Below, piece by piece: positions 10,695 through 51,114 of a stretch of DNA of 64,000 nucleotides. Positions within the stretch are counted from its first letter, which is position 1; every line of letters starts with the position of its first letter. A program made the translations under genes and the position numbers. The notes beneath the pieces are model-generated. The model was not told the DNA's origin. It worked only from the letters and a program-made list of their open reading frames with translations, and made no database searches. Source of the stretch: Triplophysa rosa (taxonomy: Eukaryota; Chordata; Actinopteri; Cypriniformes; Nemacheilidae); NCBI RefSeq assembly GCF_024868665.1, contig NC_079904.1, forward strand, positions 18,827,173 through 18,891,172, written 5' to 3'.

Positions 10695-12335
10695 GTAAGT
10701 TTCACCCTTTCTTAAACAAAATAAAAAAATGACATAATGCAGGAAAATGTGAATGGATTAAACCAAAAACAAATTTAATTTCAATTTGATTGTTAATATG
10801 TATATTGTTTTTCAACTTTTCTAAAGTGCATGCAATTTAGTAAGCTATATTATATACATAATAGTTAAACTTTCACAAATTCGTGCAAAAATTCGGAAGA
10901 AACAAATATCGCTCAAGTGCAGTCTGGCGCAGTGCCAAAGTGGGAGGCGCTTGAGAAACAAAGTGCGCAGGCAGGAAAGTCCCTGGCGCGCGGCCAAGCG
11001 CAGATAATGCATCAGATGTGTCAAGCCACACTGGTTGGAAATAACCTTAAAAAATCCATTCTTGCGAAACGCCCGCCTGCTTGCACGGTGTCTCTGCTAA
11101 ACCACTTCCTTTGAGAGGATTCTTTAAATACTGATTTCTAAAAAAACTCCCACCTTTTTTTCCAGGTATCTTCATCTTGCCATCATCCATGAGGCAGAGG
11201 ATTATGCCATCCAGATCATCAAACAGTGTCAGAATGACTCATTCCTGAACAGACAGAACAACCAAAGACAGGTAGTTGTCTACATAGGAACACTGTAACG
11301 GAAATACCAAAGAGTTTTCTTGTTTCCATCTTTAAAGACTTGTTTATTAATGTGTGATTTGCATCTGCAGACCGCACTGCATCTAGCCGTAATCACGGAA
11401 CAGCCACAAATGGTGGAGCGGCTGTTGAAGGCCGGATGTGACCCCTGCCTGGTCGATCAAAGTGGAAACACAGCTCTCCACATTGCCTGCAAAAGAGGGT
11501 CTCTCGCTTGCTTCGCAGTGCTCACACAGATTCAGACCCAGCACTTGCGATCCATCCTCACCTTCCCAAATTACAGCGGTAAGTCAAGTTCCAACAATAT
11601 ACACCTTTTAAAAGTCACATTTTTGCATTTGTAGCTTTGAAGTGCAGTTTGTGAAGGATTGTTATTTTTATCGCAGGACACACGTGTCTCCACGTAGCAG
11701 CCATTCAAAATTATCTCTCAATGGTGGAGATTCTGGTCCAGCTTGGGGCAGACATTAATACAAAGGTATGGTATGCAATTAAATGATAGTCCAGCTCATA
11801 AATGAATCGTGTTCTTTGGGTTACTGCTTGTGCTTTTAAAGAGAACTAATGTGAGCTTTGTTGTCATGTTCAGGAGCAGTGTAGTGGCCGCACATCACTA
11901 CATTTGGCAGTGGACCTGCAGAACTTGGACCTGGTGCGAACACTCATTGCTTTGGGAGCTGACGTCAACAGCCTTACCTATGGTGGGTACACGCCATACC
12001 ACCTGACCTTTGGCCGACAGAACAGTGAAATCCAGAGACAGCTTTTCGATCGGACTGCTCAAGAGCTCATAGAAATGACAGACAGCGAGTCAGAGAGTGA
12101 CGAAGAGCATTCCTCTGAAGATGATTGTGTAAGTTTCCGCCAAAGCTTTCTCTAAATAAATTTGATTTTACGTGAGAAATTGTGCACTTTAAGGGAAATA
12201 CATTCAGAGAGACCATGAGGCATTTTAACATTTCCCTGTAGTGTTTAGTTTGTAAAGTGCATAGAAAAGATCTCTAATCATTTACCTGATGTTCCTTTGC
12301 AGATGTATGATGACATCCAATTTTGTGGGAGATAA
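10462..12335 (+). CDS. nfkbia: nfkbia, NF-kappa-B inhibitor alpha (IkB-alpha), six coding exons
   Basis: Cytoplasmic inhibitor that binds NF-kappaB dimers and masks their nuclear localisation until IKK phosphorylation triggers ubiquitination and proteasomal loss. Coding exons: 10462-10694, 11166-11271, 11371-11578, 11677-11765, 11874-12128 and 12303-12335. All introns are GT/AG and the phases join to a 307-aa protein (human 317). The degron DSGVDS puts the phospho-acceptor serines at residues 35 and 39, with candidate ubiquitin-acceptor lysines at 22 and 25. Ankyrin repeats fill the middle, for example [19 protein letters not shown] and [19 protein letters not shown]. An acidic PEST-like tail ([14 protein letters not shown]) follows. 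The ATG at 10462 was chosen because it is first after the TATA box; an in-frame ATG at 10483 is an alternative. Assigning it to a particular fish paralogue (a or b) is not possible here. Confidence 0.95.
11166..11271 (+). CDS. nfkbia: nfkbia coding exon 2
   Basis: Preceded by ctttttttccag and followed by gtagttg. It encodes the first ankyrin repeat ([18 protein letters not shown]). Confidence 0.93.
11371..11578 (+). CDS. nfkbia: nfkbia coding exon 3
   Basis: Acceptor tctgcag, donor gtaagt. It encodes ankyrin repeats 2 and 3, with TALHLAV and GNTALHIAC signatures. Confidence 0.93.
11677..11765 (+). CDS. nfkbia: nfkbia coding exon 4
   Basis: Acceptor tatcgcag, donor gtatgg. It encodes HTCLHVAA followed by [15 protein letters not shown]. 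It is too short to stand out as an open frame and was found by splice phase and ankyrin consensus. Confidence 0.92.
11874..12128 (+). CDS. nfkbia: nfkbia coding exon 5
   Basis: Acceptor gttcag, donor gtaagt after the codon for Cys. It encodes the last ankyrin repeats and the acidic PEST-like region. Confidence 0.93.
12303..12335 (+). CDS. nfkbia: nfkbia coding exon 6 with stop
   Basis: Acceptor cctttgcag. It encodes the last ten residues ([10 protein letters not shown]), then TAA. The phase matches exon 5 exactly. The human protein also ends with a short tail after an acidic D-D-C stretch. Confidence 0.85.
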   Translation: MYDDIQFCGR

Positions 12336-12536
12336 GACTGGTTGTCAGAACAACATTACTTAAATGCAAAGCAGCGACAGCCGGAGATGCTGTTTCGGAA
12401 AGTTCAAGCTGGGGTGTGCCATTTCCCAGGAAGCTATTGGGATTCAGAGTGGCAAAATGTTCTCGGGTGACATATGATTGTGTTGGTGCTATTAAAGGTG
12501 TTAGAATCCCAGAGATAGCTGGATGAAAATCCTTTA

Positions 12537-12708
12537 AATAAAACACCTTTGAAATCTACTTTTGAAGCCAAAGACATTTTGTATATAAAAATGTGTATAA
12601 TGTGTAAATTAAAGAGATATATGTTTATATTTGTAAATATGTTAAACAAAAGACTTGTAAATAATGTTCATAGATTATATAACACTGTGATAATATTTTT
12701 ACATTAAA
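12537..12708 (+). terminator. nfkbia: nfkbia polyadenylation signals
   Basis: AATAAA at 12537-12542 and ATTAAA at 12703-12708 lie 200-370 bp past the stop codon, in an AT-rich 3' UTR. Either could specify the 3' end. Use of one or both is inference. Confidence 0.6.
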
Positions 12709-12729
12709 AAATGACAGAAATGTATTCTG

Positions 12730-14100
12730 AGTCTAAGTGTTTCTTGTGCTGAAGTGATTTCAGAATGCCTAGAAATTTTCTGAGTTGTGAAATGTGTGAA
12801 AGAACATAAGTACTGGTAAATTACCAGCATATACTGAAGGTTGGGGGAAAAAGGCCCTCAATGTGTACTGTAAATGTTATCATTTCCTTTTTGTAACTCA
12901 TGAGTCACATAGATGTGTCATTGTATAAAATTCCTTGTCTGCCGAAATAGAGTCATGAATCATTGACTCATCCTTGTTGATCAATTTCCCTCAAAGAGAA
13001 ATCAAAACTCGCAACAATTGTCTTTAAGCTTTATAATCAGTATATTTAATTCTGGAATGTCATTCATGTCTGTGTAAACGAGCAGATCTTCCATTAAGAC
13101 CTACCTTAACAAAGAAATATATAGATTGTTCAGATTGAACTTAAAATCCCTTTTTTTAAAAACCTTGACGAGACAGGGAACATACACGAGGAATTCAGAA
13201 ATGTAGGGAAATTCCATTACTTTCCTTCTTTAAATGAGTATACAACTCAATTTATTGGAAAGACATAAGTATGACAAACATCATCATGTATTTGTCACAT
13301 GAAGAAAGGTTATTTCCAACTCTGCGTGTATATATATCACACCCCACACTGCAGAATCTAGAAAACGCTAATAGATTATAATATTATTAAAATATTAATT
13401 TTGTTAAAAGATTTGTTTTTTCATTTAGTAATGCTCTTCAGAAACAGCAAAAAATATATGTTTCCTAGAAAAATCACTTCATCCTGTTCCACCTGGTTAC
13501 ATCACAATCATCCTGCTGAAAGGTTTACATCTATCTGGCTTTTAATGCATCCTGTTGCCTTCTTGAATGGTTCATCAATGAATGTATGTATTTTCTGTAA
13601 ACACACTGTGATCTTAACATCACACAAATCACTGTTGGAAAGGTGTTAAATGTGTAAAAGATGCTGAAAAGGCATCTAAATTCATCACATTTACAACACA
13701 AACATTTTACAAAACAAAAAAATTCAAATTTGTTTCGGTCAGTAACATTGCCATTTAGATCTCTCGAACCAAGCAATGTGGATGAGTCACATGATCAAGT
13801 ATATGCATTAACCACAAAAGCATGTGTTTAACTCTCCTTGCGTGATCACCTCTAGTCATTCCTATCTGACTCAAAGAAGGTTTAAGATGCATCAACATTC
13901 AGAAAGAATTCCACACAATGAAAAGTAGGTTTCTATTTCCTGGTTAGGGAAAACACAAGATAAATGAAAACGTTTGCACGTGCACGTGTCGGTGATTCCC
14001 CTTGCAAAAGGTTTGTTTCTCACACTTCCTGATAAATGTGAAGGAAAAGGGGTATACTGTAAAAAACAGCAGGAGGCTTTGAAATATTTTTCTTAAAATG
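12730..14100. other. Intergenic spacer between convergent nfkbia and psma6
   Basis: About 1.4 kb between the two 3' ends. It is AT-rich with no repeat ends and no convincing coding sequence. Open frames here (about 80 codons on each strand) show no recognisable domains. Confidence 0.5.
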
Positions 14101-14102
14101 TA

Positions 14103-14108
14103 TTTAAT
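14103..14108 (-). terminator. psma6: psma6 polyadenylation signal (ATTAAA)
   Basis: The minus strand reads ATTAAA about 85 bp past the psma6 stop codon, a suitable distance for the 3' end. Confidence 0.55.
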
Positions 14109-14191
14109 GGAACGGGGAATTTACATGAGAACAAGGGCTCTGACTGGAATTCTACATATCCCAGGACTTCCTGAGTAGAACACTGGAGATA

Positions 14192-42926
<28,735 letters not shown>

Positions 42927-42999
42927 TTACAAGCTAGACTATACAGCAACATGCAGAATGACCCGGAAGCTGTGTTCGAGACAGCCCTTGTCTTTCCGG

Positions 43000-43869
43000 G
43001 TCAACACAGCACTGAGCGGACATGTGGGATTAAACAAAGCGAATGAGACAAACAAATATCAAGAATTTAATTTTTGAAAGTAATTGAAACATTTCATTCG
43101 CACAATCGGTAACACTATAAACTGAAGTCACTTGCAAAAATCCAAGGCTGTTCTTTTTATGACTCGTTGACCCGAAATAAAATGGTGATAAAACGTGTTA
43201 GAAAAAAATATACATGTAATTCACAAGTGTAGCCCAAAGTTTATAAATGATATAAATAATTTGTAAGTGTTCATTTATTTATTTGCTTAAAATGAAACTG
43301 AATTAATGTTTGATAAATTTATATAGCTTTTCTCATTCATAACGCCCTTCCACACTTACAGTCTTTGCGGGTAAATTGCAGTTAACAGATCATGTGTGAA
43401 CAGAACCGGTAAATCGGTACTCAGTAATATAAGTTTCGCTGTGTGAGTGAAGAATGATGATTACCGGCACGCAGTCAAAACAAATAGTTTACCATACTGT
43501 TCACTTTATTTAAACAATTAATTTGGTTTTTTTAACACAATTGTGTTAGGTTTTATGTCCGTTTAACGGACTAAAAACAGTAATGCTTTGGCATAACTAA
43601 ATGTTTCAAATGTAAATTAATTTAATTGTATTAAAGTAGCGTTATAGAAACTAGGAACAAGGATTTCCACTTCCCATCATGCTTTGAATAGGGAGAGTAA
43701 AGTTGCAATAAAATGTTATTTTTACATCTTTGATCAAAATGATGAAAAGGGGGTATTTGTTCATGTTTAATACTCTTTTATGTTTGTATTAAAAAAGTTT
43801 ATGGCATGTTAATATTTTTGGGGCGTTACCATTATAGTAAAGTGTAGAGCATGTGCTTGGGTTGAGGAC
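43000..43869. other. Upstream flank of psma6, no further gene seen
   Basis: This contains the psma6 promoter, with no TATA box apparent near the expected start around 42950. Also seen is a stretch near 43380-43490 with tgtgtgaac-type motifs similar to those in element X's interior. Nothing else could be recognised. Confidence 0.45.
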
Positions 43870-44004
43870 CAGGGGCCTAACCGTTGCGTACGCACAAAAC
43901 ATGCCCTGATAGAGGCGTACGCCACTTCCCACGCAAAAGATGGGATTTATAGAAACAAACTTAACGGAAAAATGTGCGCACCTGCACGCAAACTCTGACC
44001 CATT

Positions 44005-44388
44005 TGTAACACACTTGAAGAAGACTACAACAAGCGTGTGATTCAGGTGGGTTCTTTTATTCAGCCAGCACATTCACGAGCATTCCATAGATCTCGTTAC
44101 AGCGTTATCTCTCTCACAACAACCGACTCATGCCTCTCTCTATACACTCGTCAGCTAACTCTTCTTCTCCTCTGGTCTACTCCAGGAGTCTCTATATTGC
44201 TGTTGCCACCTAGTGGACATTCATTACATCTTTGTAGGTTTTATTATGAATGTGTGCTTGTCTCGAATTATTAAACATTAACAATCAAACTACAAGATAA
44301 ACAAACATTGCAAAAATAAATATTTGGGGGGGTTAACTCTTTGTGCGCATTTAAACAGATGAACACATATTCTCTACATTTCTCCACA
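44005..44388 (-). repeat. 3' LTR of the Gypsy element
   Basis: 384 bp, TG...CA, differing from its partner at only a few positions (for example tcttttattc here against tctttaattc at the other end, and tctcgaatt against tcccgaatt). Confidence 0.9.
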
Positions 44389-44821
44389 TTCTCCCCTACA
44401 AAATAGAATGTAGTCCCGACATTCTCAGATACATTACTGGTTATCCATTTTGAGATTTGTGTCTTTGGTAGGAGTCAGTGATGCAACAGTTCTAGTACTC
44501 ATGCTATTCTTTTGCACGCCACACAACACGTATCTCCTTTTCCGTGCAGTGTTTTTGCAGCAGACATCATTGTGCACCATGATCTTCTACCGCCATCACT
44601 GTTCATCAACAGGAATCTGTACTATCACTGAAAGGATCTAACCTTTTACCGTTGAAACAATCTGCTGTGTAAGTATTTCTTCTGGTCTGGCTACTACAGT
44701 ATAATTAAACTGAACACTATTATACTACTTAACCATTTAAACTGATTAAATTATTTTGCTGGAACTCGTACGTAATTACCATTCTAACTAAAACTAAAAT
44801 CATCCCTTTTAATTCCACAGC

Positions 44822-45571
44822 TTACCCATCTACGAAACTAGGCTGTCCTAGGGTATGGTAAGTAAACATTTGTTTTGTTTTTCTGTGTCTTAAAGGATAC
44901 ACTCTTTTGCAAACAGATTGTGAGGGATTTTCCATCTCACTCTCTTCAGCATCATCTGTTCCTCCGACCTCTCTTCCTGATGACGACACACTATCTTCCT
45001 CCGGTACCGCTCCATGCTCATCTTCCTCCTCTGGGTGGGCATGGTTCAGTATCCCTGGGTCCTCTGGATGATGTCCTGGAGATTTTGACTGCACATCTCT
45101 ACGGTCATTTTGACTCTCTCCGTCGACTGGCACTCCAACCAGACATCTCCACTCTTCCTCTTCTTCACCATCTGAACTCTCACAGTGTGTTTGATCTTGC
45201 TGGGGTGATGTTTTCCTAACCTTGCTTTTTTCCTTTTTTTCAGATCTTCCAGGTTGGTGTTCCTTCTCGACAGGCAAGTAGTCACATGGTAGTAACAGAT
45301 TCCGGTGCAATATTCTTGTTTTTCCTTTCCCACTCTCAGGTCGGATTTCATATACTGGACTATCCTGGTACTTCCTCGAGGTGACAACATAAACTTGTTC
45401 TTCCCAGAAGGGTCTGAGCTTTCCAGGTCCACCTCTCTCCTTAAAGTTACGAACCAGTACTCTATTACCGGGGAGCAATTCAGCTCCATGGACTTTCTTG
45501 TCATACAAAGCGTTTCCTCTTTCCTTCCCTTTGTGTGACACTCGTGAGGCTACCTCGTAAGCTTCCTTCAT
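44822..45571 (-). pseudogene. Integrase C-terminal region and tail (Gypsy pol)
   Basis: In the same frame as the preceding segment after one stop codon. It contains LYDKKVHGAELLPGNRVLVR and GKLRPFWEEQVYVVTSRKYQ, a GPF-like integrase C-terminal module, then an acidic, low-complexity tail ending near QPSFVDG. No chromodomain was recognised. Confidence 0.75.
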
Positions 45572-45580
45572 TCTTTTCCT

Positions 45581-47662
45581 CTAGTCGTCAGCGTAGTCTT
45601 GGTAAGAAGGGTGTTGGTCTTTCGATGGCACACCAAACATAATGTCAATGGGCAATCTGGGTGTACGGCCGAAAAGGAGAAAATAGGGCGCAAACCCCGT
45701 CGCCTCGTTTCTTGTACAGTTGTACGCATTCACAACCTTTGCAAGTGATGTCTTCCAGTCGGCTTTGGCGGTCTCAGGTAAGGTTCTCAGCATTGCTAGC
45801 AAAGTTCGGTTAAATCGCTCAGTTTGCCCGTTTCCCTGCGGGTGGTACGGTGTCGTATGAGAGCCTTGCAACCCACTATACTCTTGCAGCTTGGAAAACA
45901 ACTTGTTCAAAACGAAGTCTCCAAATACTTTCTCTGCAGCTGTTTTGGCACTCTTGTTTCTGCAGGCATACGCTTCAGCAAACCGTGTAAAGTGATCCAC
46001 CACAACTAAGATGTATTCATAACCTCCTTTACGCGATTCCAGATGTAGAAAATCAATTGAGACCAACTCAAAAGGATATGTGGTGGTGATGTTCGTCAGA
46101 GGAGCTCGAGTCACCTTGTTCGGACGCTTGCTTCTCAAGCAGCTGTAGACACGTGTGACATAATGCTCCACTTGCTTCTGCATGCGGGGCCAATAGAATC
46201 GATCCCGGATCAGGTTCAGCACTCGCTCTGCCCCTAGGTGGCCCATGTCTTGGTGTAGCTCCTTAAAAACAAGCTCATGGTATTTCCTTGGCAGGATCAG
46301 CTGATTACGGGTGACTGTTTTTCGGAACAATAGACCCTGCTCATCCAAATATAATTTAGCTCGTTCTCTCATCAGTCCCCGAGCCTCTTTGCTCTTCACT
46401 GGCCGTGATTTATTTCGGAGACTCATCAAGACCTCTCTGATTTCTGGCTCTTCTTCTTGGGCTTTTCTCAGAACTTCCTTGGGGATCTCTGCGACTGACA
46501 TGACCCGATCCTCCGCCTGTTCTGCTGCCAGCACTGATGCAATGGTAAGTGGACACAACCAGGGGCCTCTCTCTAGACTTTGCATCATTACAGATTGAGT
46601 TATACTGACCATGACATCAGGTTGCACTTCTTCGGAGCACGTTCTCATATACTGTTCCATCGACAACGGCATTCGAGAGAGGCCATCAGCATCCCCGTTT
46701 GACTTTCCTGGACGGTATTTGATGGTGAATCGGAAGTCGGCAAGCTCGGCTACCCATCTGTACGTGGTTGCATTCAGCTTAGCTGTCGACATCACATATG
46801 TGAGGGGGTTATTATCTGTGTACACAGTGAATGATGGTGCATGGTAAACATAGTCTCTAAACCTCTCACATATGGCCCACTTCATGGCCAAAAACTCCAA
46901 CTTTCCCGAGTGAAGGTGGTAGTTTTTCTCGGGAGGGGTTAGGGTTCTTGATCCATATACGATGACAACTAGCTTGCCACTTTGCCTCTGGTACAGCACT
47001 GCACCAAGTCCTTCCTGTGAAGCGTCACAATGGAGTACCAAGGGTTCGTTGAGGTCTGGATATCCCAGCACAGGTGGATTAGACAAGCAGTCAATCAACT
47101 CACTGAGGGCGTTTTGATGCTCATCTGTCCATATGATCAGATGTGACGATGCGAGCTGTCCCTGACGACTTCTCCCTTTTCTCTTCTGCTTTGGGTGAAC
47201 TTTTCCTTCTGTTGGAGTCGTTCCAGTGAGCAGCTTATAAAGAGGTGCGGCCTTGAGGGAAAAGTTCTCAATGTAGGACCGGTAGTAAGAAAGGAAACCT
47301 ACTAATTTTCTCACTTCGCCAACCGTTTTATGGGTCCTCTCTTTCAATGCTTGGACTGTAGCGATGTCAGCTGGGTCCATGGTGTGCCCTTCTTTGGTCA
47401 CCAGCTTCCCTAGGAACCGTACCTGGTTTCGAAACACTTCACATTTCCGAGGGGTTAATTTGACACCATGTTTCTGGTAAGACTGTAACACTTTCCTAAA
47501 ATCCTGAAGATGATTCTCAAATGTTTTTGAATGCACCAAGTTATCATCTAAATAAGGTTGACATACCTCATCACGCAGTTCTCTCAGACACTCCTCCATG
47601 CTCCTTTGAAACTCGGCAGGTGCATTTGACAACCCAAAAGGGATCCTCACCCATTCATACAA
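45581..47662 (-). pseudogene. RT C-terminal part, RNase H and integrase (Gypsy pol)
   Basis: The 693-codon frame begins [20 protein letters not shown] and has the RT box YLDD. RNase H follows ([35 protein letters not shown]). Integrase is recognisable by a zinc-binding-like N-terminus ([14 protein letters not shown]), [13 protein letters not shown] with the first catalytic Asp, and [18 protein letters not shown] with the Glu. Between GDFVL and NKLFSKL the segment that normally carries the second catalytic Asp is missing, so integrase is inactive. A TAG at about 45581 ends the frame early. Confidence 0.88.
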
Positions 47663-47692
47663 TCCCCACGGCGTGATGAACGCAGTGAGAGG

Positions 47693-48232
47693 TCAGCTGG
47701 ATTCCTCTACAAATCCCTGGTGGTAGGCTTTGCCTTGATCGAGAACAGAATACCAGGCGCTACCCACCAAACTGTCGAGCATGTCCTGTATATGAGGGAT
47801 GGGGTGTCGGTCTGGAATGGATTTCCTATTCAACTCCCGGTAGTCACAGCAAAGGCGAAGAGTTCCATCTTTCTTGCGCACGCAAACGACCGGCGAAGAG
47901 TATGGTGACTTTGATCTAGTAATCCAACCCTTGTTCAGCAGATCCTCCAGATATTCTTTAACCTCTTTGTGCATGGGCTTTGGAACAGACATGTAAGTGT
48001 GCTTTACAGGTGTGGTGTCACAAAGGCGGATTTTTAGCTGTAGAGATGGAATGCACCCCACATCGCTGTCATCACCAGAAAAAGCACCACTCTCCTCCCT
48101 CAAAAGCCGCTTTACTCTCTGTTGCTGGTCAGGTGTTAGATGGTCAACGCGGACTGGAGGGTCCCCAGAGGTCATTTTCTTGTGTGGTGAGCATAATCTC
48201 CACATTTCCTGAAGACTGAGTTTCTTGTTCAT
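47693..48232 (-). pseudogene. Reverse transcriptase N-terminal part (Gypsy pol)
   Basis: Encodes the RT fingers region: LNKGWITRSKSPYSSPVVCV, KKDGTLRLCCDYRELN and HPIPHIQDMLDSL. The expected first catalytic Asp region reads YSVLDQGKAYHQ. An in-frame TGA at about 47693 truncates it; the sequence on both sides remains in the same frame. Confidence 0.85.
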
Positions 48233-49064
48233 TCTCCTTGGGTATCAGGCCTGGAGTCATGCGTGTAACCGTCTCACTTGCACTTTCTCGCCGGGCCGTC
48301 GCTGGTCTCACCTCAGCCGGGTAAACAGCTTTAACTCGTTGTACATGGCCCAGTACTGTACGTGGAGGCAGGTAGATGTCATGGACAGTATCGTTCACCA
48401 CAGGAATGCAGATGTGTGAACAAGTTCCTCTCTGGAGGCGGACAATGTTTTCGTCTACCCTCACTCCATCTGGCAACGTTGCACACTCATTCGGCACAAG
48501 AAGAGCATCCTGGTCAGATAACAAAGGGCCCGTTTTGATGCAACATTTAATGGCTCTAGCCTGCTTAGCTGGAATTTTTGTTACTGACCTTCCTGCTTTC
48601 ACTACTCCGTCACTGTACTCGTCGTCTTGACCTTCCACGAAGTTCAGTAACACCTCTGCTTTCTTGCAGTCGAAGGACAGGGCGGTACTCAGGGCCTTGG
48701 TCTTTACACAGGTGGGTAGCTCAACACCGTTGTTCAGTAGATACTCGATAACATTGTACCCGACTATTGGTTCTTCTGCCACTCCATCCTCACTTGAAAC
48801 TAATACAGGAACCTCAAATTCCAGTGGTGTGGATTTATCTGTTCCCAACTTGAACGTCACTTCAACCCAGCTTTCAAATGGAATGATTGTTTGATTGACT
48901 GCTCGACCAGTGAGGCTTCCAGGTCCTAGGATTTCATCGAGGCTGTGTAGTGTGGTGTGTGGAAGATGTTCTTCTCTCCACTTTTCATTAACGAGGCAGA
49001 CTTGTGAGCCAGTATCCCATAATGCTTTAGTTTCCACACCATTAAAAAACATTTCACCATACAT
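48144..49064 (-). pseudogene. Aspartic protease region of the Gypsy pol
   Basis: The frame begins near the end of Gag, and residues 15-22 read LWDTGSQV, containing the DTG active-site triad of retroviral-type aspartic proteases. A linker of more than 200 residues follows before RT. It ends in a stop that overlaps the RT frame, so a second frame break exists near 48150-48230. Confidence 0.82.
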
Positions 49065-50671
49065 TTCTCTCCTATTAGATTCAGTAATTGGGTGTTGCGT
49101 TTGGTGGACAGCTGATTGGTACTTACAGATCTGATAAGCTGTAGGTAGTTCTCTTTCTGCTTTGCTGCTTCACGGGCTTCTAACTGCTTAATGTTATTAC
49201 ACAGGATTTGACTTTGATGTTGCAGCCGCTGTGATTCTGTGGTGTGAGTTGTCACGGACATGTTGTCAACTGAGTGTCCTCTTTCTGATCTGCCTACAGG
49301 TGGTCCTCTGCACCCTCTGGAAAGATGCCCACTTTGCCCGCATTTAAAACAATGGTCACACTGATCACCACGACCCTGGTCTTGACATCTACAGCACCCT
49401 CGTTTCCTTTCTCGGGGCGGTGCGGAATGGTACGTACTCATGACTTTCTTTATCTCGCCAATCTCCTCTCTCAATTGCTTGACTACCTCATAAAGTTCAG
49501 AATCTCGCTTGTCCATGACTTGTGGTGTTTTCAAAGCTTTCACTTGTGTGTGCGTAGACTGTTCTTTACCTGTGACAGCATGGACAATTTTCTCTTGACT
49601 CGTATGTAGTTCTGCTTGGACCTCATGAACTTTTGTCTCTCTCACGTGTGCATTTTTCTTGAACTTTTGTTGTCGTTCCCACTCAAGGCTTGCAGCTTCG
49701 TTCATCTCCGTGATGAGAACTTCATCTTTGACTGTCGAATCATCCAGGCAGGCTTTAAGCTGATATTTGATGTGGTCGTTGGACAGTCCCGTCCCCAGCG
49801 CACGTAGGAACCTTCTTTGTATGAGATCTGCACTGTATGATTCTTCTCCATCGGGCTCTCGGGCCGCAGCCAGCAGTCTTTCTTTCATCTCTATAGCCCG
49901 GAAAAGGAAATTTTGTGGTGACTCACGGCTCTCCTGAGTGATGTTTATCAGTCTATGATACAGGTCTGTTGAGCTTTCTTCCTTGTAATGGCCTTTCAGA
50001 ATTGTACGCAGCTGTGAAAGGGTTAAATCAGTCTTAATCTCCAGCATATCACGTAGACTCATACCTGGACTGACTGCTCTAACCACAGCATCAACAATCT
50101 CTGACTCTCGGTGTCCTTTACTTATTCCAGCATCAATCTGGTGCATCAAGTTGTTGTATGACAGCTTATCTTTCTGCCCCCGTTCTCCTATTTGGCCATT
50201 AATCTTAAAATCACGTCGAATGGTGACTTCAGGAATTGCTTGCTGCTGCTGGGAAAGCACAGGGGGACTTGACACATCAGGAACTTTCAAACTCAAGCGT
50301 TGGATTTCGTTTTTCAGCATATTTGTGGATGACTCAAAATGATGATGCAGTTCTGTGTACTGTCTCTTTAAATCCGCAAGCTCCGCAGAACTCCTGTCTG
50401 TATCGCCGCCGCCATCTTGAATCGCGCGGTCGCTGCGTTGCGTCATCCCGCTAGCAAACGCTAACAAGTCTTTCACATGTTGACGGGCTACATTGTCATC
50501 TTCTGTCTCTATAACACCCTCAACTGCTTCACTGATTAATCTGATCAGCGAGTGCCGTTTACTCTGTCCCTCTGCAGACACTTTTGCATATTCACACACC
50601 TCTTGCAGTTGATCGAGCCGCAGGCGGAGCAGTGCCTCGCTTAGCCGATCCTGTAGCTGCTCTAGGTCCAT
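48926..50671 (-). pseudogene. Gag of the Gypsy element
   Basis: ATG at 50671 opens a long frame starting MDLEQLQDRLSEALLRL. The N-terminal half is rich in helices and charged residues (capsid-like). Near residue 440 a CCHC zinc knuckle, CFKCGQSGHLSRGC, marks a nucleocapsid. The final about 50 codons are out of frame relative to the protease that follows, so a small indel near 49070 probably separates what was one polyprotein frame. Confidence 0.85.
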
Positions 50672-50730
50672 GCTCAGCGTCGTAACTCACTCAATACGGC
50701 ACCGCCGATCCCATCCTCGTCGCCAGTATT

Positions 50731-51114
50731 TGTAACACACTTGAAGAAGACTACAACAAGCGTGTGATTCAGGTGGGTTCTTTAATTCAGCCAGCACATT
50801 CACGAGCATTCCATAGATCTCGTTACAGCGTTATCTCTCTCACAACAACCGACTCGTGCCTCTCTCTATACACTCGTCAGCTAACTCTTCTTCTCCTCTG
50901 GTCTACTCCAGGAGTCTCTATATTGCTGTTGCCACCTAGTGGACATTCATTACATCTTTGTAGGTTTTATTATGAATGTGTGCTTGTCCCGAATTATTAA
51001 ACATTAACAATCAAACTACAAGTTAAACAAACATTGCAAAAATAAATATTTTGGGGGGTTAACTCTTTGTGCGCATTTAAACAGATGAACACATATTCTC
51101 TACATTTCTCCACA
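50731..51114 (-). repeat. 5' LTR of the Gypsy element
   Basis: 384 bp. On the minus strand the LTR ends gtgttaca, closely followed by tggcgacgaggatgggat, a plausible tRNA primer-binding site beginning TGG. Confidence 0.9.

Larger units (their letters stand above)
44005..51114 (-). mobile_element. Ty3/Gypsy LTR retrotransposon, 7,110 bp, defective
   Basis: Two 384-bp LTRs (44005-44388 and 50731-51114) start TG and end CA on the plus strand and are nearly identical. The element is transcribed on the minus strand, so the right LTR is the 5' one. Flanks are catt and catg (a 4-bp duplication with one mismatch), and the neighbouring repeat copy shows the approximate empty site. Domain order Gag, protease, RT, RNase H, integrase is that of Ty3/Gypsy. 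A purine tract (gtaggggagaa) precedes the 3' LTR. No envelope-like gene was recognised. High LTR similarity suggests recent insertion; the coding region is broken. Confidence 0.92.

Noticed and set aside
44038..44274. 78-codon frame repeated at 50764-51000
   Set aside because: It lies in the LTRs of the Gypsy element and is duplicated with them; it shows no protein signature.
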